From Nitrospira defluvii (GTDB taxonomy: Bacteria; Nitrospirota; Nitrospiria; Nitrospirales; Nitrospiraceae): a stretch of DNA of 5,563 nt. The notes under the pieces are model-generated. The model searched no databases. It saw only the letters and a list, made by a program, of their open reading frames with translations, and was not told the DNA's origin. A program made the translations under genes and the position numbers. Numbering within the stretch: the stretch's first letter is position 1; every line of letters begins with the position of its first letter. Positions 1 through 5,563 of the stretch are shown here, in pieces. The stretch is taken from positions 1 to 5,563 of the forward strand of contig JACQHN010000316.1 in assembly GCA_016199015.1 (NCBI GenBank), in the 5' to 3' direction.

Positions 1-246
1 ATCGGCGTGGAAATCCGTTTCAACAACATCGAGGACTTCAGCCCCGAGCAGGTGGCCGAACAAGTCGAGCCGTTGAAAAAGCTTGTGGAAGTAAGGAAAC
101 AACTCTCTGCGCTGCTTGCAAAAACGGATGGGAATGACAAGCTGGCTGAAAAACTGCAGGAGATTATCGGTAATACCGAGTTGCAACAAAAAATTGGAAA
201 AGAAGCAGGGCTGGGAACTGAGGGTGGTTCCCAGAAGGAGGGTTAG
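1..246 (+). CDS. tssB: TssB/VipA, T6SS contractile sheath small subunit (3' part only)
   Basis: The reading frame is open from base 1 and ends at TAG 244-246, giving the last 81 residues. The 5' end lies outside the window, and TssB proteins are usually about 160-180 residues, so roughly half is missing. The visible part matches the conserved C-terminal half of the family: an 'IRFNNIEDFSPEQVAEQV' segment, then 'LKKLVEVRKQLSALLAK', then a charged helical tail. In known systems TssB pairs with TssC to build the cytoplasmic sheath whose contraction drives the Hcp tube outward. The stop lies 2 nt before the tssC ATG, and the tssC ribosome-binding site sits inside the last tssB codons, so the two are almost certainly co-transcribed and translationally coupled. 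The GTG at base 7 is an internal codon, not the start. Family assignment is firm; completeness cannot be judged. Confidence 0.93.
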   Translation: MGVEIRFNNIEDFSPEQVAEQVEPLKKLVEVRKQLSALLAKTDGNDKLAEKLQEIIGNTELQQKIGKEAGLGTEGGSQKEG

Positions 247-248
247 CC

Positions 249-1742
249 ATGGCGGATGAAGCGAAACAAGCGCAGCCCCAGGGTGCGGCGGTTGCGGGAA
301 CAGAGGAAACCGGGTTTCTTGATCAGATTATCAGTGAGACCCGCATCGGGAAGGACGACTGGGAGCGGGACCAGTCACGCCGGCAGATTGCCACGCTCGT
401 CGATGAGGTCATGAAAGGCACGCTCCGTGTGTCGAAGGACCTCGAGGCGACGATCAACGCACGAATTGCGGACATTGACAAAGTCTTATCCGCCCAGCTG
501 AATGCCATCATGCATGCGCCGGAGTTTCAAAAGCTGGAAGGCGCCTGGCGCGGGCTGCACTATCTTGTCATGCAAAGCGAAACCAGTACCATGTTGAAGA
601 TCCGTGTGCTCAATCTCAGCAAGGACGAACTACGGAAGGATCTTGAGAAGGCCGTAGAATTCGACCAGAGCGCACTCTTCAAGAAGGTGTACGAAGAAGA
701 GTACGGGACCTTCGGTGGAGCGCCCTACGGGGCCTTGATCGGAGACTACGAATTCGGGCGCCATCCTCAGGATTTGGCATTGCTGGAGATGGTTTCGAAT
801 GTGGCGGCTGCGGCCCATGCGCCGTTCATCTCGGCGGCTGCGCCTGGTCTGCTCGGGCTCGAAAACTTCACGGATCTTCCGAATCCTCGTGACTTGGCCA
901 AGAAGTTCGAGACTCCGGATTATGCCAAGTGGAAATCCTTCCGCGAGTCAGAGGATTCCCGTTATGTGGGTCTCACCTTGCCGCATGTGCTGATGCGGCT
1001 GCCTTATGGGCCGGATACGGTGCCGGTCGAGACGTTCAATTTCAAAGAAGATGTGGATGGCACGGATCACAGCAAGTATCTCTGGGGAAATGCCGCCTAT
1101 GCGATGGGGGCCCGCCTTACGGATGCGTTTGCAAAGTATGGTTGGACCGCGGCCATTCGCGGCGTCGAGGGAGGAGGACGGGTGGACGGACTGCCGACCC
1201 ACACGTTCCGCACCGATGAAGGAGAGATCGCCCTCAAGTGTCCGACAGAAATCGCCATCACTGATCGTCGTGAGAAAGAACTATCGGATCTTGGGTTTAT
1301 TCCCCTCGTACACTGTAAAGGGACTGACTTTGCGGCCTTCTTCGGCGCGCAATCCTGCCAGAAAGCCAAGAAATATGACACGGATGCCGCGAATGCCAAT
1401 GCGCGGCTGTCAACTCAGCTCCAATATCTGTTAGCGATGTCACGCTTCGCCCATTATCTCAAGTCTATTATGCGGGATAAAATCGGGAGCTTCATGACAC
1501 GCAAAGATTGTGAGGATTTCCTGAATCGCTGGATCAGTAAGTACGTCGTGAGCACGGAGGATGCCGGACAGGAAATCAAAGCCAAGTTCCCCCTGAAGGA
1601 AGCCCGAGTGGAAGTGGCAGAGGTGGCGGGAAAGCCAGGGGTTTATAAAGCCATCGCTTTCTTGAAGCCGCACTTCCAGTTAGATGAGCTGACGGTTTCG
1701 CTGAGGTTAGTGGCTGAGCTGCCGCCGCCGGCCAAGCGATAG
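249..1742 (+). CDS. tssC: TssC/VipB (EvpB family), T6SS contractile sheath large subunit
   Basis: Complete 497-residue protein, the normal length for TssC. The start is ATG 249, preceded by a strong AAGGAGGG (235-242) at 6-nt spacing. Family hallmarks, in order: 'FLDQIISETRIGKDDWERD' (about 23-41); 'EFQKLEGAWRGLHYLV' (92-107); 'GALIGDYEF' with 'HPQDLALLE' (161-180); 'SRYVGLTLPHVLMRLPYG' (237-254); 'LWGNAAYAMGARL' (278-290); 'AIRGVEGGGRVDGLPTH' (302-318); 'CPTEIAITDRREKELSDLGF' (331-350); and the C-terminal 'FLKPHFQLDELTVSLRL' (471-487). In characterised systems TssC interleaves with TssB to form the helical sheath and also contacts the baseplate. The frame shows no break or missing block. Directly downstream is a long non-coding gap, so the tssBC transcript may end or weaken there, with hcp under its own promoter. 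Confidence 0.97.
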   Translation: MADEAKQAQPQGAAVAGTEETGFLDQIISETRIGKDDWERDQSRRQIATLVDEVMKGTLRVSKDLEATINARIADIDKVLSAQLNAIMHAPEFQKLEGAWRGLHYLVMQSETSTMLKIRVLNLSKDELRKDLEKAVEFDQSALFKKVYEEEYGTFGGAPYGALIGDYEFGRHPQDLALLEMVSNVAAAAHAPFISAAAPGLLGLENFTDLPNPRDLAKKFETPDYAKWKSFRESEDSRYVGLTLPHVLMRLPYGPDTVPVETFNFKEDVDGTDHSKYLWGNAAYAMGARLTDAFAKYGWTAAIRGVEGGGRVDGLPTHTFRTDEGEIALKCPTEIAITDRREKELSDLGFIPLVHCKGTDFAAFFGAQSCQKAKKYDTDAANANARLSTQLQYLLAMSRFAHYLKSIMRDKIGSFMTRKDCEDFLNRWISKYVVSTEDAGQEIKAKFPLKEARVEVAEVAGKPGVYKAIAFLKPHFQLDELTVSLRLVAELPPPAKR

Positions 1743-1998
1743 GACCATCAAGACACTCTGCTTCGAGGATGGGAAGTAGGAGGTATCGGTCTGTTCGAAT
1801 AAATCGGACGGTCGATGCATCCACCCCCTGTCCGCAAATCGGATGAAGCCACGGAGATGGCCTGGGGTCACCATGGGAGTCGATTGCCGCCTTGACCTCC
1901 TTCGAATACTCCATTCCTTCACCATCAGGCGGGCGCCTCTAGCCCACTCCTTCCAGTCTAGCCTCCAGCCGCAGTACGTATCTGATTGTATCGATCGC

Positions 1999-2014
1999 TT
2001 ATCCTTTTGGATAA
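1999..2014. repeat. Perfect inverted repeat TTATCC-tttt-GGATAA
   Basis: Two 6-bp arms (1999-2004 and 2009-2014) are separated by TTTT. The repeat lies about 120 bp upstream of the sigma-54-like promoter, within the range where enhancer-binding activators of sigma-54 promoters usually sit. A role as an activator site is inference from position only; a short palindrome like this can also arise by chance. Confidence 0.4.
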
Positions 2015-2092
2015 CGTGGCCGTATGACGGAGCGACCCTAGTGGTAGAAACGATGCGGAGTGAAGCGGCTATCCCGCTATCATTCAGTAACT

Positions 2093-2198
2093 TCGAAGGC
2101 ACTGTGGCAATAAAATGAGCAGGACTGTGGTGGGCATGGGCTTTGCGTTGGGCACTGATCGGAACATCGGCCACCAAAAGAACAAGGCTCGAAGGCAC
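2093..2198. repeat. Direct repeat TCGAAGGCAC flanking the hcp promoter
   Basis: The 10-mer TCGAAGGCAC occurs at 2093-2102 and again at 2189-2198; the match extends to 12 of 13 bases (TCGAAGGCACTGT against TCGAAGGCACAGT). A related GGCACTG lies between them at 2151-2157. The two copies bracket the sigma-54-like promoter. Function is unknown: they could be binding sites for a regulator, or a coincidence. Confidence 0.35.
2132..2147 (+). promoter_or_regulatory. Sigma-54 (RpoN)-type -24/-12 promoter upstream of hcp
   Basis: The sequence GGGCATGGGCTTTGCG aligns with the sigma-54 consensus TGGCACGNNNNTTGCW. The invariant GG (2133-2134) and GC (2145-2146) are present with the exact 12-nt offset, along with CA, the G at position 7 and the TT of the -12 element. 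Mismatches are the first T, one C and the last base. A start site would be expected near 2158, giving a leader of about 70 nt before the hcp ATG. Sigma-54 control of hcp-containing T6SS operons is known in several bacteria (the VasH type of activator). The match is seen in sequence; activity is inferred. Confidence 0.6.
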
Positions 2199-2230
2199 AG
2201 TCAATCATATTCACAACGAGGGAGGTCATC

Positions 2231-2686
2231 ATGGCAGAGATGAGACAGGAGAATGCGTTTCTCAAGTTAGGGGACGTGAAGGGAAAGGCGACGACCGATA
2301 AATTCAAAGATCAGATCGTCTTCCAGTCGATGTCCTATGGGGTGAATCAAGCCGGTGAATGGGAAGAAGGCGACCGGTTGTCCGGCAATATCACTACCTT
2401 TGCTGACCTGGTGATCGTGAAGGAAATGGATGGGTCGAGTCCCTCCCTCTCCAAGGCCTGCGCGATGAAGGAGCAATTCCCCAAGGCGGAAATCTCGTTG
2501 GTATCGGGTAAAGACGTGTACTGCAAGGTCACCTTGGATGACGTCATCGTGAGCAACGTCTCGGTGGGATTTCATAGCGGCGAGTCCAGGCCCACGGAGA
2601 CGATTGCGTTGCGGTATCGAGCCGCCATGTGGGAGTGGGGAACGTCAAAGGCCGGATACGATCTGCGCAAGGGTGTGAAGAAATAG
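2231..2686 (+). CDS. hcp: Hcp/TssD, T6SS inner tube protein
   Basis: Complete 151-residue protein, within the usual 150-175 range for Hcp. ATG 2231 follows a strong GAGGGAGGT (2218-2226) at 4-nt spacing. Family features: 'AFLKLGDVKGKAT' at the N-terminus (9-21), 'IVFQSMSYGVNQAG' (29-42), 'DLVIVKEMDGSSPSLSKAC' (59-77), 'FPKAEISLV' (83-91), 'VTLDDVIVSNVSVG' (100-113) and the closing strand 'TIALRYRAAMWEWG' (124-137). Hcp hexamers stack into the tube expelled by sheath contraction, and Hcp also chaperones small effectors in its lumen. There is no C-terminal toxin extension, so this is a structural rather than an evolved Hcp. It has its own upstream promoter candidate and a stable hairpin just after its stop, both fitting the high level of Hcp that T6SS needs. 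Confidence 0.96.
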   Translation: MAEMRQENAFLKLGDVKGKATTDKFKDQIVFQSMSYGVNQAGEWEEGDRLSGNITTFADLVIVKEMDGSSPSLSKACAMKEQFPKAEISLVSGKDVYCKVTLDDVIVSNVSVGFHSGESRPTETIALRYRAAMWEWGTSKAGYDLRKGVKK

Positions 2687-2699
2687 TGTGGAGTTGTCC

Positions 2700-2733
2700 G
2701 CTCCCCTGGTGTTTCCTAGATGGCCAGGGGAGC
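2700..2733 (+). terminator. Strong GC-rich stem-loop just after hcp (attenuator, partial terminator or 3'-end stabiliser)
   Basis: The 10-bp arm GCTCCCCTGG (2700-2709) is perfectly complementary to CCAGGGGAGC (2724-2733), with a 14-nt loop between them. It begins 14 nt after the hcp stop. No T-tract follows (the next bases are CTGATAACCC), so it is not a classical intrinsic terminator. Its position between hcp and lower-demand downstream genes suggests it may stabilise the hcp mRNA end or reduce read-through. The hairpin is seen directly; the role is inferred. Confidence 0.5.
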
Positions 2734-2751
2734 CTGATAACCCGAAGACCG

Positions 2752-3210
2752 ATGACTCAGTATCTCCGTAGCATTCACGTTGTGGCGGTGCTGCTCGTTC
2801 TGGCAATGAGCCTCATCTCTCACGTACATGCTCGTGAGGGAGAGTCGCACAATTCGCCTCAAGCCTTTCATGAATTTTGGGGTCACTTCAGAAGCGGGGT
2901 GTTAGCCGGAAATAAGGAGCAGGTGGCCGCCGTCACATTCTTCCCATTCAAGACGAGAGGGATGCTGGATAGCGATCCGGTGCGTCTCCATGATCGACGG
3001 TCCTTCGACGAATTATTCGATAGATTGCTCGCGCAGGATAGCGGACTAAAAAAAGAGCCTGAACCGATGCGTGATCTTATTCAACGAACCGACTTCTCGC
3101 AGGAAAAACCGGTGAAGAAGCACAACAGTAGGGAGCGGATCGGTAACTTTGTCTTTCAAAGAATAGACAATCGGTGGCGGTTTGTGATGGCCTATCTCGA
3201 CGAGGAATAG
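2752..3210 (+). CDS. Small exported protein of unknown family; candidate periplasmic immunity protein for the adjacent amidase
   Basis: A 152-residue protein from ATG 2752. The same frame is open back to 2629 inside hcp, but ATG 2752 is preferred because it places a textbook Sec signal peptide at the N-terminus: charged start (MTQYLRSIH), hydrophobic core (VVAVLLVLAMSLI), and a likely cut after HVHA at residue 27. The ribosome-binding site is weak. The mature part of about 125 residues has no cysteine and no membrane segment. It contains 'FHEFWGHFRSGVLAGNKEQV', 'FFPFKTRG' and a closing 'GNFVFQRIDNRWRFVMAYL', a pattern loosely like small NTF2-like or cystatin-like alpha+beta domains; I do not recognise a named family. 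Local GC (about 47% over 3001-3180) is clearly below that of tssF. Sitting 56 nt before a cell-wall hydrolase gene in a T6SS cluster, it could be that enzyme's immunity protein. That role is inference. Confidence 0.75.
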   Translation: MTQYLRSIHVVAVLLVLAMSLISHVHAREGESHNSPQAFHEFWGHFRSGVLAGNKEQVAAVTFFPFKTRGMLDSDPVRLHDRRSFDELFDRLLAQDSGLKKEPEPMRDLIQRTDFSQEKPVKKHNSRERIGNFVFQRIDNRWRFVMAYLDEE

Positions 3211-3266
3211 TCCATCGTTGCCGCAAGCAGCCAATAGAATGAAAAACCGGACGAAGGATCATAGTG

Positions 3267-3956
3267 ATGTCTGTCCTGCGACTCGGTAACCGAGGCCCAG
3301 ACGTACGGAAATTACAGCTCTTGTTGAACTCCATGCTGGTCCCAAGCCCCCGGTTAACCGTCGATGGAGATTTTGGAAAGAGGACTGAGCAGGCAGTGGT
3401 GACCTTTCAACAAATGCGGGGTTTGCCGGAGGATGGGATTGTGGGTCAACGGACCTGGGCTCTGCTCGGTCAGACGTTTTCGGTCGGTTCAAGACCGGCG
3501 AATGCGTCTCACTGCAACTGGCTGACGATCGCAGAGGCTGAAGTGGGAGTCCATGAAGATGCGATGCCCGGGCGTCAGAATCAACGGATCGTTGAGTACC
3601 ATCAGGCCACTTCACTCCGGGCTACGACCGATGAAGTCCCCTGGTGTTCGTCATTCGTGAATTGGGTCATGAAACAGGCCGGCTATCGTGGGACGAATAG
3701 CGCGCTGGCAAAGAGCTGGCTCGATTGGGGTCTTGCTACCGAGTCCCCGCGAGAAGGGGCTGTCGTGGTGATCAAGAAAAAAGGTGCGGCCAGTGATGTG
3801 GCCACAGGGTCTTCAACGGGATTCCATGTTGCTTTTTTCGTCAGCGCCTCACCGCTCTATATTCGCCTCCTCGGAGGGAATCAAGGCGATCAAGTCAGGT
3901 ACTCAAACTTTTACCTCAAGGGATATGACATCAAGGGGTATCGATGGCCGGTATAG
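3267..3956 (+). CDS. Peptidoglycan-binding + CHAP/NlpC-P60-like (TIGR02594-type) amidase; candidate T6SS effector
   Basis: A 229-residue protein. ATG 3267 lies 8 nt after AAGGA (3254-3258); a GTG one codon earlier (3264) is the alternative start. Residues about 3-68 form a PG_binding_1 domain: 'LRLGNRGPDVRKLQLLLNS', 'VDGDFGKRTEQAVVTFQ', 'GLPEDGIVGQRTWALL'. After a short linker, residues about 82-229 match the TIGR02594 type of cysteine peptidase/amidase: 'WLTIAEAEVGVHED', 'TDEVPWCSSFVNWVM' with the likely nucleophile Cys127, 'GFHVAFFV' with the likely His187, and 'RLLGGNQGDQVRYSNF' with Asn205 as a plausible third residue, ending 'GYRWPV'. Such enzymes cut peptide or amide bonds in peptidoglycan. 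There is no signal peptide or membrane segment, so it does not look Sec-exported; T6SS delivery would explain how it reaches a cell wall. Phage-endolysin ancestry or a housekeeping role remain alternatives. Domain calls are firm; the effector role is inferred from location. Confidence 0.85.
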   Translation: MSVLRLGNRGPDVRKLQLLLNSMLVPSPRLTVDGDFGKRTEQAVVTFQQMRGLPEDGIVGQRTWALLGQTFSVGSRPANASHCNWLTIAEAEVGVHEDAMPGRQNQRIVEYHQATSLRATTDEVPWCSSFVNWVMKQAGYRGTNSALAKSWLDWGLATESPREGAVVVIKKKGAASDVATGSSTGFHVAFFVSASPLYIRLLGGNQGDQVRYSNFYLKGYDIKGYRWPV

Positions 3957-4023
3957 CCTTCCGCGTCTTTGTAGCGGTCATGAATGTTGGCGAAAAGCGT
4001 CATGAGGCCGGGGAAACCATCTG

Positions 4024-4854
4024 ATGGCGACCGAGGGTAGAGGACTGATGGCATCGGTGTTAGACCGCCTGCTCGATGACGATCCTCGGGCAGGAGATCC
4101 CTATCTGGATACGCTGGACATAAAGGATCCAGCAAAGCTGACGCTCCGATTGCGGAGTCCCCGGGACTCCGCGACCCGGTTCATGAGGGACCAGCTTGGT
4201 CAGGAGGAGCGAGGGTTCGTGGATCGGGAGGGGCCTGTCGCAAATGACCTCCTACTTGCCCTGACCGAGGGGCTCAATCGCATCATCAGAGGGCCCCTGC
4301 TGTACGAGCGAAAGAGATTTGAAGGAGTCAAACTCTCTCCGGATACGGTGCGTCTCATGGAAGATAGCCGGAAAACATCTCATGTGGCGCTGCTGAATCG
4401 TATGTTGCTGGATGAGATCTTTTCCGACGAACTACACAAGATGCGGAAGCCTGCCCCCTCTTCAGCGAACATCCGCGAGCTGAAGAAATCGATTTCCCGT
4501 GATATCGAGGCCTTGCTGAATACCAGGCGTGAACTCCTGGACGGCGCGCCCCCTGAGTACAAAGAAGTTACCAATTCTCTCTTGATGTTCGGCTTGCCGG
4601 ATTTCACCAGCTACAGCCTGTTGAACCCTGAACACCGGAAGTTGATCCGCCGGTCCGTCGAGGAGGCCTTGACCAAGTTCGAGCCTCGGCTGAAATCGGT
4701 GCAGGTGACGCTGGAATCGCCGCGCAAGTTTGATGCAGCGCTTCATTTCAGAATCGATGCGCTGCTGCGTCTGGATCCGGCGCCGGAACCGGTCACCTTC
4801 GATGCAGCCCTGCAGCTAGGGACGTCGTCCTACAGCGTGCGAGGAGAAGTCTAG
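4024..4854 (+). CDS. tssE: TssE, gp25-like T6SS baseplate protein, with a large internal insertion
   Basis: A 276-residue protein from ATG 4024 (GGGGA at 4010-4014, 9-nt spacing); ATG 4048 behind GAGGA is an alternative giving 268 residues. The N-terminal 'SVLDRLLDDDP' (11-21) is the usual TssE opening. Residues about 151-276 are a complete gp25-like domain: 'ELKKSISRDIEALLNTRR' (152-169), 'SLLMFGLPDFTSYSL' (185-199), 'KFEPRLKSVQVTL' (218-230), 'FRIDALLRLDPAPEPVTFDA' (242-261). TssE is normally about 130-180 residues, with a short link between these parts; here about 125 residues intervene (26-150), including 'GPLLYERKRFEGVKLS' and 'LLNRMLLDEIFSDEL'. In known systems TssE is a wedge component of the baseplate that helps start sheath assembly. 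It follows the amidase gene by 67 nt and overlaps the tssF start by one base. The identity is firm; the function of the insert is unknown. Confidence 0.92.
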   Translation: MATEGRGLMASVLDRLLDDDPRAGDPYLDTLDIKDPAKLTLRLRSPRDSATRFMRDQLGQEERGFVDREGPVANDLLLALTEGLNRIIRGPLLYERKRFEGVKLSPDTVRLMEDSRKTSHVALLNRMLLDEIFSDELHKMRKPAPSSANIRELKKSISRDIEALLNTRRELLDGAPPEYKEVTNSLLMFGLPDFTSYSLLNPEHRKLIRRSVEEALTKFEPRLKSVQVTLESPRKFDAALHFRIDALLRLDPAPEPVTFDAALQLGTSSYSVRGEV

Positions 4855-5563
4855 TGCAAGAGACATTGCTCGAATACTATGAGCGGGAACTCTCGGCCAT
4901 CCGGCAATTGGGCCAAGAGTTCGCTCAGGCCTATCCCAAGGTGGCGGGGCGGCTCCTTCTTGAACCCAACAAATGCGAAGATCCGCACGTTGAGCGTCTG
5001 ATCCAGGCCTTCGCATTCCTCGCCGCGAGGGTCCATCTCAAGATCGACGAGGAGTTCCCTCAGATTACCGATGCGCTGCTCGGGATGCTGTATCCACATT
5101 ACCTGGCCCCCATCCCCTCCATGTCGGTCGTCGAATTCGTTCCGGACCCTGAACAGGGAAAACTGACGAGTGGCTATGTCATGCCGGCGGGCACGCAGTT
5201 ATATTCCCGCCCCATCGATGGCACCCAATGTCGATTCCGGACATGCTACGCCACGACCCTCTGGCCGATCACGCTCGCTTCCGTCAAAGTGCAGCCGGCT
5301 GACCGTGCCCTACCTGGAGGAAAGCCGGGAACGGCCCTCAAATTGGAACTCCATTCGCTGGGCGGTCTCACGTTTAAGGATTTGCAGGTCGATGCATTGC
5401 GCTTCTATCTGAACGGTGAGGCTCCGCTGGCCTACGCCCTGTATGAATTGCTGCTCAACCATACGTATGAGGTCCGTTGTCGGGCGGCCGGGGCGAAGCC
5501 CGGCGAGAAACCGGTTGTGTTACCGCCGGGTTGCTTGCGTCCGGTCGGCTTCGAGAAGGACGA
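4854..5563 (+). CDS. tssF: TssF/VasA (ImpG family), T6SS baseplate protein (5' part only)
   Basis: The frame starts at GTG 4854, sharing its G with the tssE stop TAG (4852-4854), with AGGAG (4842-4846) at 7-nt spacing; it runs open off the right edge, giving 236 residues. TssF is usually about 580-630 residues, so more than half is missing. The N-terminus is typical of the family: 'LLEYYERELSAIRQLGQEFA' (5-24), 'YPKVAGRLLLEPNKCEDPHV' (27-46), 'ERLIQAFAFLAARVHLKIDE' (47-66), 'LLGMLYPHYLAPIPSMSVV' (75-93), then 'VMPAGTQLYSRP'. TssF joins TssG, TssE and TssK in the baseplate wedges and contacts the membrane complex. The one-base overlap implies translational coupling with tssE, and tssG would be expected next outside the window. 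No frameshift is seen. Confidence 0.95.
   Translation, partial: MQETLLEYYERELSAIRQLGQEFAQAYPKVAGRLLLEPNKCEDPHVERLIQAFAFLAARVHLKIDEEFPQITDALLGMLYPHYLAPIPSMSVVEFVPDPEQGKLTSGYVMPAGTQLYSRPIDGTQCRFRTCYATTLWPITLASVKVQPADRALPGGKPGTALKLELHSLGGLTFKDLQVDALRFYLNGEAPLAYALYELLLNHTYEVRCRAAGAKPGEKPVVLPPGCLRPVGFEKD

Larger units (their letters stand above)
1743..2230 (+). other. 488-bp intergenic region between tssC and hcp (probable regulatory region)
   Basis: I see no convincing gene here on either strand. Open frames exist (for example 1843-2118 on +, 1707-2204 on -), but they carry no recognisable motif, lack a good ribosome-binding site, and the minus-strand ones run into tssC. The stretch contains a TTATCC/GGATAA palindrome (1999-2014), a 10-bp direct repeat (2093-2102 and 2189-2198), a sigma-54-like promoter (2132-2147) and the hcp ribosome-binding site. 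No intrinsic terminator is visible right after tssC. The length is large for a gap inside a T6SS operon. It could be an extended regulatory leader or could hold the decayed remains of a lost gene; I cannot decide between these from sequence alone. Confidence 0.6.

Noticed and set aside
1006..1434. 142-codon open frame on the plus strand inside tssC
   Set aside because: Alternative-frame shadow of tssC with Arg/Ser/Pro-rich composition and no motif.
1843..2118. 91-codon open frame on the plus strand in the same gap
   Set aside because: No ribosome-binding site, no family resemblance, and no coding-like pattern that I can see; it ends just before the promoter candidate.
2105..2120. Second possible sigma-54 promoter (TGGCAATAAAATGAGC)
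   Set aside because: The GG to GC offset is 13 rather than 12 nt and the -12 element lacks TTGC.
1707..2204. 165-codon open frame on the minus strand across the tssC-hcp gap
   Set aside because: It is rich in Arg and Ser, has no recognisable motif, overlaps the tssC 3' end, and would run against all neighbours. It looks like a chance frame, though a decayed gene cannot be excluded.
2629..2751. Upstream extension of the small exported protein into hcp
   Set aside because: This would overlap the hcp coding region and bury the signal peptide 41 residues in; ATG 2752 gives a normal Sec signal.
5170..5412. 80-codon open frame on the plus strand inside tssF
   Set aside because: The tssF frame starting at GTG 4854 covers this region with clear family motifs; this frame is a shadow.

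Overview
This window is a piece of a type VI secretion system (T6SS) cluster, all on the + strand. Everything recognisable belongs to the contractile tail, the baseplate, or a probable cargo module. Overall base composition is moderately GC-rich, about 60% or more in the tssF lines I counted. The proteins are of ordinary Gram-negative didermal T6SS type. I suspect a Nitrospirota- or Proteobacteria-like genome, but nothing here fixes the taxon.

Layout from left to right: the 3' end of tssB (sheath small subunit, cut by the window edge); complete tssC (sheath large subunit); a 488-bp gap with no convincing gene but with a good sigma-54-type promoter (about 2132-2147) and small repeats; hcp/tssD (inner tube); a strong GC-rich stem-loop; a small gene for an exported protein with a Sec signal peptide (2752-3210); a gene for a protein with an N-terminal peptidoglycan-binding domain and a C-terminal CHAP/NlpC-P60-like amidase domain but no signal peptide (3267-3956); tssE (gp25-like baseplate protein), unusually long; and the 5' part of tssF (baseplate), cut by the right edge and overlapping the tssE stop by one base.

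TssB and TssC form the contractile sheath around the Hcp tube, and TssE and TssF belong to the baseplate from which tube and sheath polymerise. The two genes between hcp and tssE are not core T6SS genes. A cytoplasmically made cell-wall hydrolase next to a small periplasmic protein is the layout of a T6SS amidase effector and its immunity protein. I regard this candidate pair as the most interesting feature. Next are the extra domain of about 120 residues inside TssE and the sigma-54-type promoter in front of hcp.
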